Shown one piece after another: positions 1 to 7,432 of a stretch of 12,726 bases of DNA (position 1 is its first letter; each line of letters opens with the position of its first letter). The notes under the pieces were generated by a model, which did not search any database, was not told the DNA's origin, and saw nothing but the letters and a program-made list of their open reading frames with translations. Position numbers and translations under genes: made by a program. Source of the stretch: Endobugula sp047619205 (GTDB lineage: Bacteria; Pseudomonadota; Gammaproteobacteria; Pseudomonadales; Cellvibrionaceae); assembly GCA_047619205.1 (NCBI GenBank), contig JBLHJR010000081.1, positions 1 to 12,726 on the forward strand, read 5' to 3'.

Positions 1-1093
1 TCATTTGACCAAAAGTGATCTTATTTACCAAGAAAGACTCAACTGCAATCTCATTGGCTGCATTGAGCACTGTTGCTGCACCAATTCCAGAGGCAGCGGA
101 TTTAATGGCCAAGTCTAAGCTGGGGAATTTCTGCATATTAGGGGCTTCAAAATCTAGCTGTGCTGTGGCAATAATATCTAAGCTAGACACACCCGATGTT
201 ATGCGCTCAGGATAAGCTAGCCCATAAGCGATGGGCGTACGCATATCCGGGTTACCTAACTGCGCCATTACTGAGCCATCAACATATTCCACCATCGAGT
301 GAATAATACTTTGTGGATGAATAACTACTTCAATCGTTGATGGGGCAACATCAAATAACCATTTGGCCTCAATAAACTCCAAACCTTTATTCATTAGGCT
401 GGCGGAATCAACCGAAATTTTTCTCCCCATAGACCAATTTGGATGACGACAAGCTTGCTCTGGAGTCGCCTGACGAATATCACTCGCACTCCAAGTACGC
501 AATGGCCCACCGGAACCGGTTAACAAAATTTTACGGATATGACGATTAGTAGATGCTTCCTGAGGCATACACTGAAAGATAGCATTATGCTCGCTATCAA
601 TGGGGAGCAACTGTGCTCCAGAGGCAACGACGGCTTCCATAAACAAGCGACCCGCCATTACCAAAGATTCTTTATTCGCTAATAATACTTTTTTTCCCGA
701 CTTTACCGCCGCCATGGTGGGTAATAAACCCGCTGCTCCGACAATCGCCGCCATCACCGTATCCACATCCGTATGACGGGCAACATCTTGTAGTGACTGC
801 TCACCGACAAGCACTTCTGTTTGACACTGCTGAACACTTAACAATTGACTTAACTTGAGCGCCGATGGCTCATCACTCATAACAGCATAAGTAGGCAAAA
901 ACTGGAAGCACTGCTTGGCTAGTAATTCAACATTAGTATTCGCCGTTAATGCAAAAACCGAAAACTTTTCACTATGCCTAGCGAGTACATCTAAGGTACT
1001 CAGACCAATAGAGCCCGTAGAGCCCAAAATTGTAATGCTTTGCGGGTGACCTTCCTTATAACCACTTACCCCATTGCTACTTGCCATCATCAT
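1..1093 (-). CDS. dxr: 1-deoxy-D-xylulose 5-phosphate reductoisomerase, 3' end outside window
   Basis: Converts 1-deoxy-D-xylulose 5-phosphate to 2-C-methyl-D-erythritol 4-phosphate with NADPH, the committed step of the MEP isoprenoid pathway, in the cytosol. About 364 codons are visible. The family is usually near 400 residues, so roughly the last 35-40 are missing. The NADPH-binding motif ITILGSTGSIG lies near residues 20-30. LLPIDSEHNAIFQ carries the metal ligands (D166 and E168 here, E. coli D150 and E152). MNKGLEFIEA carries the third acidic ligand, and the frame ends in AANEIAVESFLVNKITFGQM. The N-terminus is about 16 residues longer than in E. coli. The start is ambiguous: three consecutive ATG codons lie at 1093, 1090 and 1087. 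The first overlaps the cdsA stop as ATGA, while an AGG just upstream is better spaced for the third. The gene is last of the visible operon and probably translationally coupled to cdsA. Its product feeds the same pathway that supplies UppS with isoprenoid diphosphates. Confidence 0.97.
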   Translation of the reverse strand, partial: MMMASSNGVSGYKEGHPQSITILGSTGSIGLSTLDVLARHSEKFSVFALTANTNVELLAKQCFQFLPTYAVMSDEPSALKLSQLLSVQQCQTEVLVGEQSLQDVARHTDVDTVMAAIVGAAGLLPTMAAVKSGKKVLLANKESLVMAGRLFMEAVVASGAQLLPIDSEHNAIFQCMPQEASTNRHIRKILLTGSGGPLRTWSASDIRQATPEQACRHPNWSMGRKISVDSASLMNKGLEFIEAKWLFDVAPSTIEVVIHPQSIIHSMVEYVDGSVMAQLGNPDMRTPIAYGLAYPERITSGVSSLDIIATAQLDFEAPNMQKFPSLDLAIKSAASGIGAATVLNAANEIAVESFLVNKITFGQM

Positions 1094-1959
1094 CCTAACT
1101 GCCATCCGGAAAGAATGATGGCAAGCGTAAAAACAGGTAAGGCAGCGGTTAGTCCATCAATGCGATCCAAAATACCTCCATGCCCGGGTAATAGTTTGCC
1201 GCTGTCTTTAAGCCCACAATGGCGCTTCAACATACTCTCGAGCAAATCGCCTAAAACCGATACCAATGCTGTGGGTACCACTATCATTAATAAAATCCAC
1301 CATGAATCAGGTTCGATCAAGAAAGCAACCAGCAATGCCAGCAAGGTACAGGCTAACAGTCCGCCGAGTACACCTTCCCAAGACTTGCCTGGGCTTACCT
1401 CTCTCGCCAGTTTACGCCGGCCAAATGCACGCCCGGAAAAATAGGCGCCCGTATCCGCGGTGGCAACCACCATCACTGCCAATAAGATAAACCAAGCACC
1501 CTGAGACTGACTGTGCAAAAAAATCAATGCTAAACCACTAGGAATTAACACCCATAGACCGATAATAGAGCGCAACCATTGGCTACCCCAAAGTACCGCA
1601 CTAGACGGATAACCTTGTACCCATAATAGGGCTACCGCCCACCAAATACCTGCAGCCATAAAAACCGATGATATCCTTTCTTGACTTAACAAAGTTTGAT
1701 TTAATTCTACTGAATCCAGCAACGGCAAAGAAAACAAGCCCACATACAAATTTAATGCCGCAGCCACCCCCGCACAAAAAAGGCAATACGCTAGTTTTTG
1801 GTAGGTCTGTGTAAAACTACACAAGCTAGCCCACTCCCATGCAGCCACCAATAAAACCGCACCGATAAACAAGGCAAACCATGTGGACGGTAAACAAAAG
1901 AGACTTAATACAAAAACGGTGAACAGACACACCGCCGTTACGATACGCTTTTTAAGCAT
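1090..1959 (-). CDS. cdsA: Phosphatidate cytidylyltransferase (CDP-diacylglycerol synthase)
   Basis: Makes CDP-diacylglycerol from phosphatidic acid and CTP in the inner membrane, the branch point for all phospholipids. The protein has 289 residues, a normal length, and is very hydrophobic, with about eight probable membrane segments beginning near residue 5. The family signature is complete near residues 242-268: S-M-L-K-R, then K-D-S-G-K, then P-G-H-G-G-I-L-D-R-I-D. The conserved ATADTGAYFSGRAFGRRKL and SPGKSWEG motifs precede it. The ATG at 1959 follows an ATT/AAT-rich stretch with no good Shine-Dalgarno sequence, so translation may depend on coupling to uppS, which ends 45 bp upstream. 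Its TGA stop overlaps the first dxr ATG. Identity is certain; the exact start is probable. Confidence 0.97.
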   Translation of the reverse strand: MLKKRIVTAVCLFTVFVLSLFCLPSTWFALFIGAVLLVAAWEWASLCSFTQTYQKLAYCLFCAGVAAALNLYVGLFSLPLLDSVELNQTLLSQERISSVFMAAGIWWAVALLWVQGYPSSAVLWGSQWLRSIIGLWVLIPSGLALIFLHSQSQGAWFILLAVMVVATADTGAYFSGRAFGRRKLAREVSPGKSWEGVLGGLLACTLLALLVAFLIEPDSWWILLMIVVPTALVSVLGDLLESMLKRHCGLKDSGKLLPGHGGILDRIDGLTAALPVFTLAIILSGWQLG

Positions 1960-2004
1960 TATTATTATTCACTTTATTAGTACGCTTTTAGTAATAGGGA
2001 TTGC

Positions 2005-2751
2005 CTAAGATGAGCCTAACTGATTAATTTGATCACCGGTCAGCCCAAAGCGACGCTGGCGCTGCTGGTAATCCTCTACGGCATCATCCAAACATTGTCG
2101 ATCAAAGTCAGGCCACAGCACATCACTAAAATGCAATTCCGCATAGGCCGCCTGCCACAATAAAAAGTTACTAATCCGTTTTTCACCACCCGTACGAATT
2201 AAGAGGTCTAAAGGTGGTAGATCTAGCGTGCACAGGTGGCCTTCAACTGCCTGCGCATCAATACTGTCTATTGATAACTCTCCATCAACGACCTTTTTTG
2301 CAATTTTTTTAGCCGCCTCAGCAATATCCCACTGGCCACCATAATCCGCAGCAATCACTAAGGTTCTGTTACCTTCACAGGCTATTTTTTCTGCCTTTTC
2401 AATCGATTGCCGTAGTTTTTTACTAAAACGTTCTCGACTGCCAATCACGCGTAAACGCACCCCTTCTTTTTTCAACTTTTTCGACTCATTGGTCAAATAA
2501 AGGTTAAACAGGCTCATTAAGGCATCGACTTCTTTTGCTGGGCGCTGCCAATTTTCGCTACTGAATGCGAAAACCGTTAAGACCTCAATACTATGAACAC
2601 TACAGGCAGACAGCACATCTCGAAGGCGTTCCACACCCGCTTTATGCCCAATAATACCTAAGGAGCCGCGTTGTTTAGCCCAACGATTATTGCCATCCAT
2701 AATGATAGCTACATGCCTCAAGGAATGAATAGGCTGCTGCGAAAAATTCAA
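2005..2751 (-). CDS. uppS: Undecaprenyl diphosphate synthase (cis-prenyltransferase), TTG start
   Basis: Condenses isopentenyl diphosphate onto farnesyl diphosphate to make the C55 carrier lipid precursor for peptidoglycan and other envelope glycans. The protein has 248 residues, typical for the family. HVAIIMDGNNRWAK contains the catalytic Asp (D19, E. coli D26). FAFSSENW, RTGGEKRISNF (186-196) and the acidic AELHFSD region complete the active site. Position 191 is Lys where E. coli has His. The start is TTG at 2751. The frame is closed by a TAG a few codons upstream and contains no ATG or GTG before the catalytic motif, while an AGG lies 7 nt upstream of the TTG. It sits 41 bp after frr in the same operon. 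In Pseudomonas-type clusters, as I recall, uppS likewise follows frr directly. The TTG may keep expression below that of the ribosomal genes upstream (inference). Confidence 0.96.
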   Translation of the reverse strand: MNFSQQPIHSLRHVAIIMDGNNRWAKQRGSLGIIGHKAGVERLRDVLSACSVHSIEVLTVFAFSSENWQRPAKEVDALMSLFNLYLTNESKKLKKEGVRLRVIGSRERFSKKLRQSIEKAEKIACEGNRTLVIAADYGGQWDIAEAAKKIAKKVVDGELSIDSIDAQAVEGHLCTLDLPPLDLLIRTGGEKRISNFLLWQAAYAELHFSDVLWPDFDRQCLDDAVEDYQQRQRRFGLTGDQINQLGSS

Positions 2752-2792
2752 ATGATTACCTAATAACTAAAAATTGGAACACACACAAACGA

Positions 2793-3350
2793 TTATATTT
2801 TTAATAAATCAGTTTCTTTTGCAGTCAGCGCCTTTTCCACATCGGCAACAAACTTATCCGTGATTTTTTGGATGTCATCTTGAGCGCGACGCTCGTCATC
2901 CTCGCCAATTTCCTTTTCTTTCAACAAATCTTTCACATGACTTAAGGCATCTCGACGCGCATTGCGTATTGAGACTCTGGCTGACTCAGCTTCAGACTTT
3001 GCCTGCTTAGTATAATTTCTTCTAGTCTCTTCAGTTAACATCGGCATTGGTAGGCGAATCAAATCCCCCATTGTCGATGGATTAAGACCTAAATCGGATT
3101 TCATAATCGCCTTTTCAATAGCCGGCGTTAGCTGCTTTTCCCATGGACTAATAGATAATGTTCTCGCATCAAGTACAGAAATATTCGCCACTTGAGACAA
3201 TGGCGTATCTGAACCATAGTAATCTACTTTAATCCCATCAAGAATACTGGGATGCGCACGACCGGTACGAATTTTATTAAAGTTCGTACCCAAGGCTTCT
3301 ACACTGCGTTGCATTTGCTGTCTTGCTTCTTGCTTAATATCTTCAATCAT
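2793..3350 (-). CDS. frr: Ribosome recycling factor
   Basis: Together with EF-G, splits the post-termination ribosome into subunits. The protein has 185 residues, exactly the usual length, with the two-domain layout of the family. A long N-terminal helix contains NKIRTGRAHPSILDGI. The beta-rich domain includes VDYYGSDTPLSQVANISVLDARTL near residues 42-65. A C-terminal pair of long helices is rich in Lys, Arg and Glu, with LTEETRRNYTKQAK and RNARRDA. The ATG at 3350 is preceded by AAGG at a suitable distance within a purine-rich leader (minus strand). A 100-bp gap separates it from pyrH and holds a weak hairpin at 3401-3418. The pyrH-frr adjacency is near-universal in bacteria. Confidence 0.98.
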   Translation of the reverse strand: MIEDIKQEARQQMQRSVEALGTNFNKIRTGRAHPSILDGIKVDYYGSDTPLSQVANISVLDARTLSISPWEKQLTPAIEKAIMKSDLGLNPSTMGDLIRLPMPMLTEETRRNYTKQAKSEAESARVSIRNARRDALSHVKDLLKEKEIGEDDERRAQDDIQKITDKFVADVEKALTAKETDLLKI

Positions 3351-3400
3351 ACTGATGACCTTTTTCTTTTTTTGTTCATAGTTACAAATAACTTACTAAT

Positions 3401-3418
3401 AAAAAGCCGCAGCCTTTT
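3401..3418 (-). terminator. Weak hairpin between pyrH and frr
   Basis: On the minus strand AAAAGGC pairs with GCTTTTT across a UGCG loop: seven pairs with one G-U, and the U-run forms the 3' arm. Only two to three G-C pairs are present, so it would be at most a partial attenuator between pyrH and frr. Confidence 0.3.
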
Positions 3419-3450
3419 AACTTAAACAATATACTCGTAGCCTTTGGGAT

Positions 3451-4188
3451 TTAAACATCATCTTCACAAGCTTTAATTAAAGTGCCTTCTTCACCACCCA
3501 TTACAATATTTAACAACGCTCCCACCTTAGCCATTTGAAACACTCGTAGAGGCATCTTATGGTCGCGGCATAAGCAAATGGCGGTCAAGTCCATTACAGC
3601 TAATTTTTTTTCTAACGCTGTATCATAGGTCAACACATCATATTTGGTCGCGGTCGAATCCTTCATCGGATCGGCAGTATAAACACCATCAACTTTAGTC
3701 GCTTTGAGAACAATCTCCGCCTCTACTTCTATGCCACGCAAACAAGCAGCAGAATCGGTAGTAAAAAAAGGATTTCCAGTACCCGCAGCAAAAATCACTA
3801 CTTCGCCCGCCTCCAAAAAGCGAATAGCTGCACGTCTATCATAATGCTCAACTACACCACTCATGGGTATCGCCGACATGACGCGTGAATTGATATTGGA
3901 ACGCTCTAAAGCATCACGCATGGCCAAGGCATTCATTACTGTGGCCAGCATGCCCATATGATCGCCAGTCACTCGATCCAAGCCAGCTTCACTTAATGCC
4001 GCACCACGAAACAAATTACCACCACCAATCACTAAACCCACTTGGACACCAATACCGACTAGCTGCCCAACCTCTAAGGCCATTTTATCTAGCACTTTAG
4101 GGTCAATACCAAAGCCTTCAGAGCCCATTAGCTCTTCACCACTCAGCTTTAACAAAATTCGTTTATACTTTTTGTCGCGTTTGCTCAC
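3451..4188 (-). CDS. pyrH: UMP kinase, GTG start
   Basis: Phosphorylates UMP to UDP with ATP, an essential step of pyrimidine nucleotide synthesis. It is a cytosolic hexameric enzyme of the amino-acid-kinase fold. The protein has 245 residues. Visible motifs are LLKLSGEEL near residues 12-20, IGGGNLFRG (54-62), DHMGMLAT (76-83), GTGNPFFTTDSAA (136-148) and KATKVDGVYTADP (162-174), the last two binding nucleotide. The start is GTG at 4188, supported by AGAGGA six bases upstream. The same sequence also contains a minimal out-of-frame ATG-CTG-TGA reading frame that overlaps the GTG. The tsf gene has an almost identical CTAGAGGATA ribosome-binding segment. A strong hairpin lies in the 160-bp gap between tsf and pyrH and may separate translation-factor expression from the downstream metabolic genes (inference). 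Confidence 0.97.
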   Translation of the reverse strand: MSKRDKKYKRILLKLSGEELMGSEGFGIDPKVLDKMALEVGQLVGIGVQVGLVIGGGNLFRGAALSEAGLDRVTGDHMGMLATVMNALAMRDALERSNINSRVMSAIPMSGVVEHYDRRAAIRFLEAGEVVIFAAGTGNPFFTTDSAACLRGIEVEAEIVLKATKVDGVYTADPMKDSTATKYDVLTYDTALEKKLAVMDLTAICLCRDHKMPLRVFQMAKVGALLNIVMGGEEGTLIKACEDDV

Positions 4189-4262
4189 AGCATATCCTCT
4201 AGAGACTTTTCACACCTGATCATTGCGGTGCCAGTAGACATTTAAAAACTGCCGTATTCTAA

Positions 4263-4306
4263 CAGCAAGAAGGGGTAAGCGCGACCGCACTTACCCCTTC
4301 TTGCTG
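4263..4306 (-). terminator. 17-bp perfect hairpin between tsf and pyrH
   Basis: The left arm CAGCAAGAAGGGGTAAG (4263-4279) and the right arm at 4290-4306 are exact reverse complements around a 10-nt loop. On the transcribed (minus) strand no U-tract follows directly; the first T-run is about 15 nt further on. It could act as a non-canonical terminator, a 3'-end stabiliser for the rpsB-tsf message or an RNA-processing site. The structure is certain, the role is inferred. Confidence 0.6.
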
Positions 4307-4318
4307 AACTAATCTAAC

Positions 4319-4336
4319 CCCTCTAGAGATAGAGGG
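4319..4336 (-). repeat. Small hairpin just after tsf
   Basis: CCCTCTA and TAGAGGG pair perfectly (7 bp) around a 4-nt loop, 12 bases beyond the tsf stop codon. With the larger hairpin at 4263-4306 it forms a tandem pair in the tsf-pyrH gap. There is no U-tract. It may protect the tsf 3' end (inference). Confidence 0.45.
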
Positions 4337-4348
4337 CACTAGAAAAAC

Positions 4349-5221
4349 TTATTTCGATGCTTCTACTTGTGCCGCTACTTCCGCAGCAAAATCAACAACG
4401 GCCACTTCAATACCTTCACCTACCTCAAAGCGCAAAAATGCCTGCACTTCAGCATCTGCAGCTTTCGCTAACTGAGCAACGGTTACTTCAGGATTTTTAA
4501 CGAAAGGCTGTTCGATCAAGCTATTCTCTTTTAAGAACTTCTTGATGCGTCCACCCATCATTTTCTCAACGATTTCTTCAGGCTTACCGGCCATATCTGG
4601 CTGCGCCTTAATAATCTCTTGCTCTTTAGCCACCACATCGGCTGGCATATCTTCAGGACTCACTACCTGAGGGTTCACCGCAGCAACATGCATAGCGATC
4701 TCTTTTGCTAGCTCATCGCCCTTGGCTACTTGAGTCACTTGTACTAGAACAGCAATACGACTATTGGAATGAACATAATCACCAACCACACCACCTTCTA
4801 GCAGCGCAACACGACGAACGCCGATATTTTCACCAATTTTCTGCACTAGGGCTTCACGCGCCTTTTCAAGCTCGCCCGACATTAACACGGCAATATCAGT
4901 TTGTTTGTCAGCAAAGGCTTTATCAGTAACCGCTTGCACAAAACCTAAGAAACTTTCATCGCGAGCAGCAAAATCTGTTTCAGAATTCACCTCAACAACA
5001 ACTCCATAGCTGTTATCGTCGGCAACGCGCGTCACCACAACACCATCAGCAGCCGTTCGGTCTGCTTTCTTTGCTGCTTTTAAGCCACTCGCTTTACGCA
5101 AGTTTTCAATGGCTAGCTCAATATCACCATCCGCTTCTTTTAATGCTTTTTTACATTCCATCATACCAAGACTGGTACGCTCACGAAGCTCTTTTACCAT
5201 TGAAGCAGAAACTGCAGCCAT
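4349..5221 (-). CDS. tsf: Translation elongation factor Ts
   Basis: Nucleotide-exchange factor that regenerates EF-Tu-GTP. From the ATG at 5221 the protein has 290 residues (E. coli 283). The N-terminal UBA-like domain is MVKELRERTSLGMMECKKAL, followed by DGDIELAIENLRK. The core has the SETDFAARDE motif (about 81-89), whose Asp-Phe pair inserts into EF-Tu. The frame stays open 25 codons further upstream. However, 5221 aligns with the family N-terminus and has AGAGGA seven bases upstream, so the longer start is not used here. It lies 193 bp downstream of rpsB, behind a hairpin with a U-tract. Two further hairpins follow its stop codon. Confidence 0.97.
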   Translation of the reverse strand: MAAVSASMVKELRERTSLGMMECKKALKEADGDIELAIENLRKASGLKAAKKADRTAADGVVVTRVADDNSYGVVVEVNSETDFAARDESFLGFVQAVTDKAFADKQTDIAVLMSGELEKAREALVQKIGENIGVRRVALLEGGVVGDYVHSNSRIAVLVQVTQVAKGDELAKEIAMHVAAVNPQVVSPEDMPADVVAKEQEIIKAQPDMAGKPEEIVEKMMGGRIKKFLKENSLIEQPFVKNPEVTVAQLAKAADAEVQAFLRFEVGEGIEVAVVDFAAEVAAQVEASK

Positions 5222-5356
5222 GATTTTATCCTCTAGTTCTGTATTTAAATTAAGGGTGTTTGAGAGACTACGGACAAGCCATGGGTTATTTTTCACTAGC
5301 CAAGCCTGATCTTAGCTCACCGAAAATTTAACTCAGACTTATCCATAGACCCCTTT

Positions 5357-5383
5357 AAAAAAGGAGGCCAAAGCCCCCTTTTT
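5357..5383 (-). terminator. Rho-independent-type terminator or attenuator between rpsB and tsf
   Basis: On the minus strand AAAAAGGGGGC pairs with GCCTCCTTTTT across a TTTG loop: 11 pairs including one G-U, with a T6 run at the 3' side. It lies about 30 bases past the rpsB stop codon. In E. coli a partially effective terminator is also known between rpsB and tsf, so this probably adjusts S2 versus EF-Ts output rather than ending the operon. Confidence 0.75.
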
Positions 5384-5414
5384 ACTGTAATAACGCTAAA
5401 GCGCTTAAACAGTC

Positions 5415-6164
5415 TTATGCTTTTGGTGCAGCTGCAGCAGCATCTACTTCTACAAACTCATCTTTATTCGGTACGGGCTGGATACTTGCTGCGCCTTCAA
5501 GACATGCATCAGCAACAGCCGTTACATATAGCTTGACTGCACGGATAGCATCATCGTTACCTGGAATAACGTAGTCAATACCATCGGGATTACTATTGGT
5601 ATCCACAATACCAAAAACAGGAATGCCCAGCTTATTGGCCTCATTGATCGCAATACGTTCGTGCTCAACATCAACAACGAACAAGGCATCAGGCAATCCG
5701 CCCATATCCTTAATACCACCGATAGAAAGCTCTAACTTACCCATTGCCCGAGTACGCATCAAGGCTTCTTTTTTCGTCAACTTATCAAACGTGCCATCTT
5801 GACTTTGCACTTCAAGTTCACGAAAACGACGGATAGACGCACGAATAGTCTTATAGTTGGTTAACATACCGCCTAACCAGCGATGGCTAACAAACGGCTG
5901 ACCCGCACGCTCTGCTTGTTCTTTTATGGTCTTCTGTGCAGCACGCTTAGTGCCTACCATAAGGACTTTTTTCTTCTGAGAACCCATTTTCTTCATCATC
6001 TCAAGGGCTTCATTGAGTGCTGGAACGGTGTTTTCAAGGTTGATAATATGGATGTTATTGCGAGCTCCAAAAATGTACTGTGACATCTTTGGATTCCAAT
6101 AACGGGTTTGGTGACCAAAGTGGACACCAGCTTGGAGCATTTCGCGCATACTTACTGTAGACAT
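5415..6164 (-). CDS. rpsB: 30S ribosomal protein S2
   Basis: Small-subunit ribosomal protein bound last in 30S assembly. From the ATG at 6164 the protein has 249 residues (E. coli 241). MREMLQAGVHFGHQTRYWNPKM and the following FGARNNIHIINLE match the N-terminal family signature, and GIPVFGIVDTNSNPDGIDYVIPGNDDA the C-terminal one. The tail is an Ala-rich acidic extension. The reading frame is open to 6236, but the start at 6164 fits the family N-terminus and has an AAGGAAAG ribosome-binding site. The extra 24 codons would lie inside a structured leader. It is first gene of the operon, with its own promoter and a probable S2-binding leader. Confidence 0.98.
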   Translation of the reverse strand: MSTVSMREMLQAGVHFGHQTRYWNPKMSQYIFGARNNIHIINLENTVPALNEALEMMKKMGSQKKKVLMVGTKRAAQKTIKEQAERAGQPFVSHRWLGGMLTNYKTIRASIRRFRELEVQSQDGTFDKLTKKEALMRTRAMGKLELSIGGIKDMGGLPDALFVVDVEHERIAINEANKLGIPVFGIVDTNSNPDGIDYVIPGNDDAIRAVKLYVTAVADACLEGAASIQPVPNKDEFVEVDAAAAAPKA

Positions 6165-6363
6165 AATCTTTCCTTTTTGGGTTAGGCCTCCATACACCCC
6201 GTGATTCCAACCCCAAAACTGACATTTAGGGGGCACCCAGGAACACGTGACGGTATATGTGTGACGTTATATATTAGTGTTATTAGTCGCCGTTAATAGC
6301 AACCATAACACCTTCTAGTTTTACGTTAATGAGAGACTTTCTAATACAGACACTCAACAACGC
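6165..6363 (-). promoter_or_regulatory. rpsB 5' leader, probable S2 autoregulatory RNA
   Basis: The predicted transcript carries about 200 nt before rpsB. Near the gene, UUUUGGGGUUGG (6207-6218) pairs with CCUAACCCAAAA (6175-6186) with small bulges, closing a 20-nt loop directly above the ribosome-binding site. The loop contains GGGGUG, which can pair with UGCCCC further upstream (about 6231-6236), giving a pseudoknot. In gammaproteobacteria S2 is known to repress rpsB-tsf through a conserved structured leader. The position and fold fit, but I cannot align it to the described consensus here. Confidence 0.55.
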
Positions 6364-6368
6364 GCGGT

Positions 6369-6397
6369 TTTATACCACACAGACAAAAAAACAACAA
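6369..6397 (-). promoter_or_regulatory. Predicted sigma-70 promoter of rpsB operon
   Basis: On the minus strand there is TTGTTG, a 17-bp spacer and TATAAA, followed by a GC-rich CCGCGCG discriminator. That discriminator is typical of ribosomal-protein promoters under stringent (ppGpp) control. The -10 box matches 5 of 6 consensus bases, the -35 box 3 of 6. Transcription would start near 6361-6363. Confidence 0.65.
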
Positions 6398-6443
6398 GAA
6401 ATAACACTAAAACACCCCAAAAAAGGGATAAAAAACAAGCGGA

Positions 6444-6458
6444 TGAGTGCAACACTCA
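6444..6458. repeat. Short inverted repeat in map-rpsB divergent region
   Basis: TGAGTG and CACTCA are exact inverted repeats separated by CAA, about 45 bp upstream of the rpsB -35 box and 80 bp upstream of the map -35 box. It could be a regulator-binding site shared by both promoters. The rest of the 434-bp gap is A+T-rich with no convincing gene. Confidence 0.3.
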
Positions 6459-6535
6459 GCACAAGCCTATGCAACAGTATAATAGTGACTCTGAACAAGT
6501 CATGGGGGCTTTAACGTTTAATTTGCTATTGGTGG

Positions 6536-6564
6536 CTGACCTCAGTCCACCGCTGGTTTACAAT
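6536..6564 (+). promoter_or_regulatory. Predicted sigma-70 promoter of map
   Basis: CTGACC (4 of 6 to TTGACA), a 17-bp spacer and TACAAT (5 of 6 to TATAAT). The start would be near 6571, leaving a leader of about 28 nt before the map ATG. Confidence 0.6.
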
Positions 6565-6598
6565 ACACCTCTAAATTTCGCTATCTAGAAAGAAGCCT

Positions 6599-7372
6599 AT
6601 GTCTGTCACCATTAAAACCCCTGATGAAATCGAAAAAATGCGCATTGCCGGACGAATGGCTGCGGAAGTACTAGAAATGATTGGCGAGCATGTCGTCGCG
6701 GGCATTACTACCGAAGAAATTGACCGCCTCTGTCACGAGCACATTACCCAAGTGCAGAATGCCATTCCTGCCTGCTTAGGTTATAGAGGTTTCCCAAAAT
6801 CGGTCTGCACCTCAGTCAACCATGTGGTTTGCCACGGTATCCCTTCCGACAAAAAGAAATTGAAAGATGGCGACATCATCAACATTGATGTAACGGTAAT
6901 TCATGCAGGCTACCATGGTGACACCAGCAAAATGTATTTCGTTGGCAAACCCACGACTCATGCCGAGCGACTAGTGCAAATAACACAAGAATGTCTACTC
7001 AAAGGTATCGCTCTAGTCAAACCAGGCGCACGCCTCGGTGATATTGGCCAAGTCATCCAACAGCATGCCGAATCAAACTATTATACGGTGGTTCGTGAAT
7101 ACTGCGGCCACGGTATTGGCAACACCTTCCACGAAGAACCTCAAGTTCTGCATTACGGTCGCGCCAATACTGGCATGGAATTAAAAGAAGGCATGTGCTT
7201 TACCATCGAGCCGATGGTCAATGCGGGTAAAGCACAAACAAAGTTAAAAAATGATGGCTGGACGGTAGAGACAAAAGATGGGCGCCTATCTGCGCAATGG
7301 GAACATACGCTATTAGTGACGGCAACGGGAGTAGATGTCCTGACTGCTCGCAGCGAAGAATCATTTGCTTGA
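6599..7372 (+). CDS. map: Type I methionine aminopeptidase
   Basis: Removes the initiator methionine from nascent proteins after deformylation, in the cytosol. The protein has 257 residues, a normal length. All active-site residues fall at the E. coli numbers: H79, metal ligands D97 and D108 (NIDVTV and HGDTSK), H171 (YCGHGIG), E204 (FTIEPMV) and E235 (QWEHT). The ATG at 6599 has only a weak purine-rich AGAAG upstream, but MSVTIKTPDEIEKMRIAGRMAA is the standard N-terminus. It is divergent from rpsB, the common arrangement. glnD follows after 60 bp with no obvious terminator, so co-transcription is likely. Confidence 0.98.
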   Translation: MSVTIKTPDEIEKMRIAGRMAAEVLEMIGEHVVAGITTEEIDRLCHEHITQVQNAIPACLGYRGFPKSVCTSVNHVVCHGIPSDKKKLKDGDIINIDVTVIHAGYHGDTSKMYFVGKPTTHAERLVQITQECLLKGIALVKPGARLGDIGQVIQQHAESNYYTVVREYCGHGIGNTFHEEPQVLHYGRANTGMELKEGMCFTIEPMVNAGKAQTKLKNDGWTVETKDGRLSAQWEHTLLVTATGVDVLTARSEESFA

Positions 7373-7432
7373 GCGTCAAACCCTCACCCGGATATTTTTT
7401 ATAGCCTTCACCCAAACAACAAAAGCGACAAC

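Noticed and set aside
1040..1444. Plus-strand reading frame of 134 codons
   Set aside because: Antisense to the well-supported cdsA and the start of dxr; composition is that of a shadow frame.
2179..2181. Lys191 in UppS where E. coli has His as an active-site change
   Set aside because: The rest of the motif is intact, and I cannot tell whether Lys is simply common in this lineage.
5222..5296. N-terminal extension of tsf (25 codons)
   Set aside because: Known EF-Ts N-termini align with the ATG at 5221, which has its own Shine-Dalgarno sequence.
6165..6236. N-terminal extension of rpsB (24 codons)
   Set aside because: Family alignment and the AAGGA site favour the ATG at 6164; the extension lies in the structured leader.
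6329..6514. Plus-strand reading frame of 61 codons in the divergent gap
   Set aside because: It overlaps the predicted rpsB promoter, has no good ribosome-binding site and has a low-complexity Lys/Thr/Asn-rich product.
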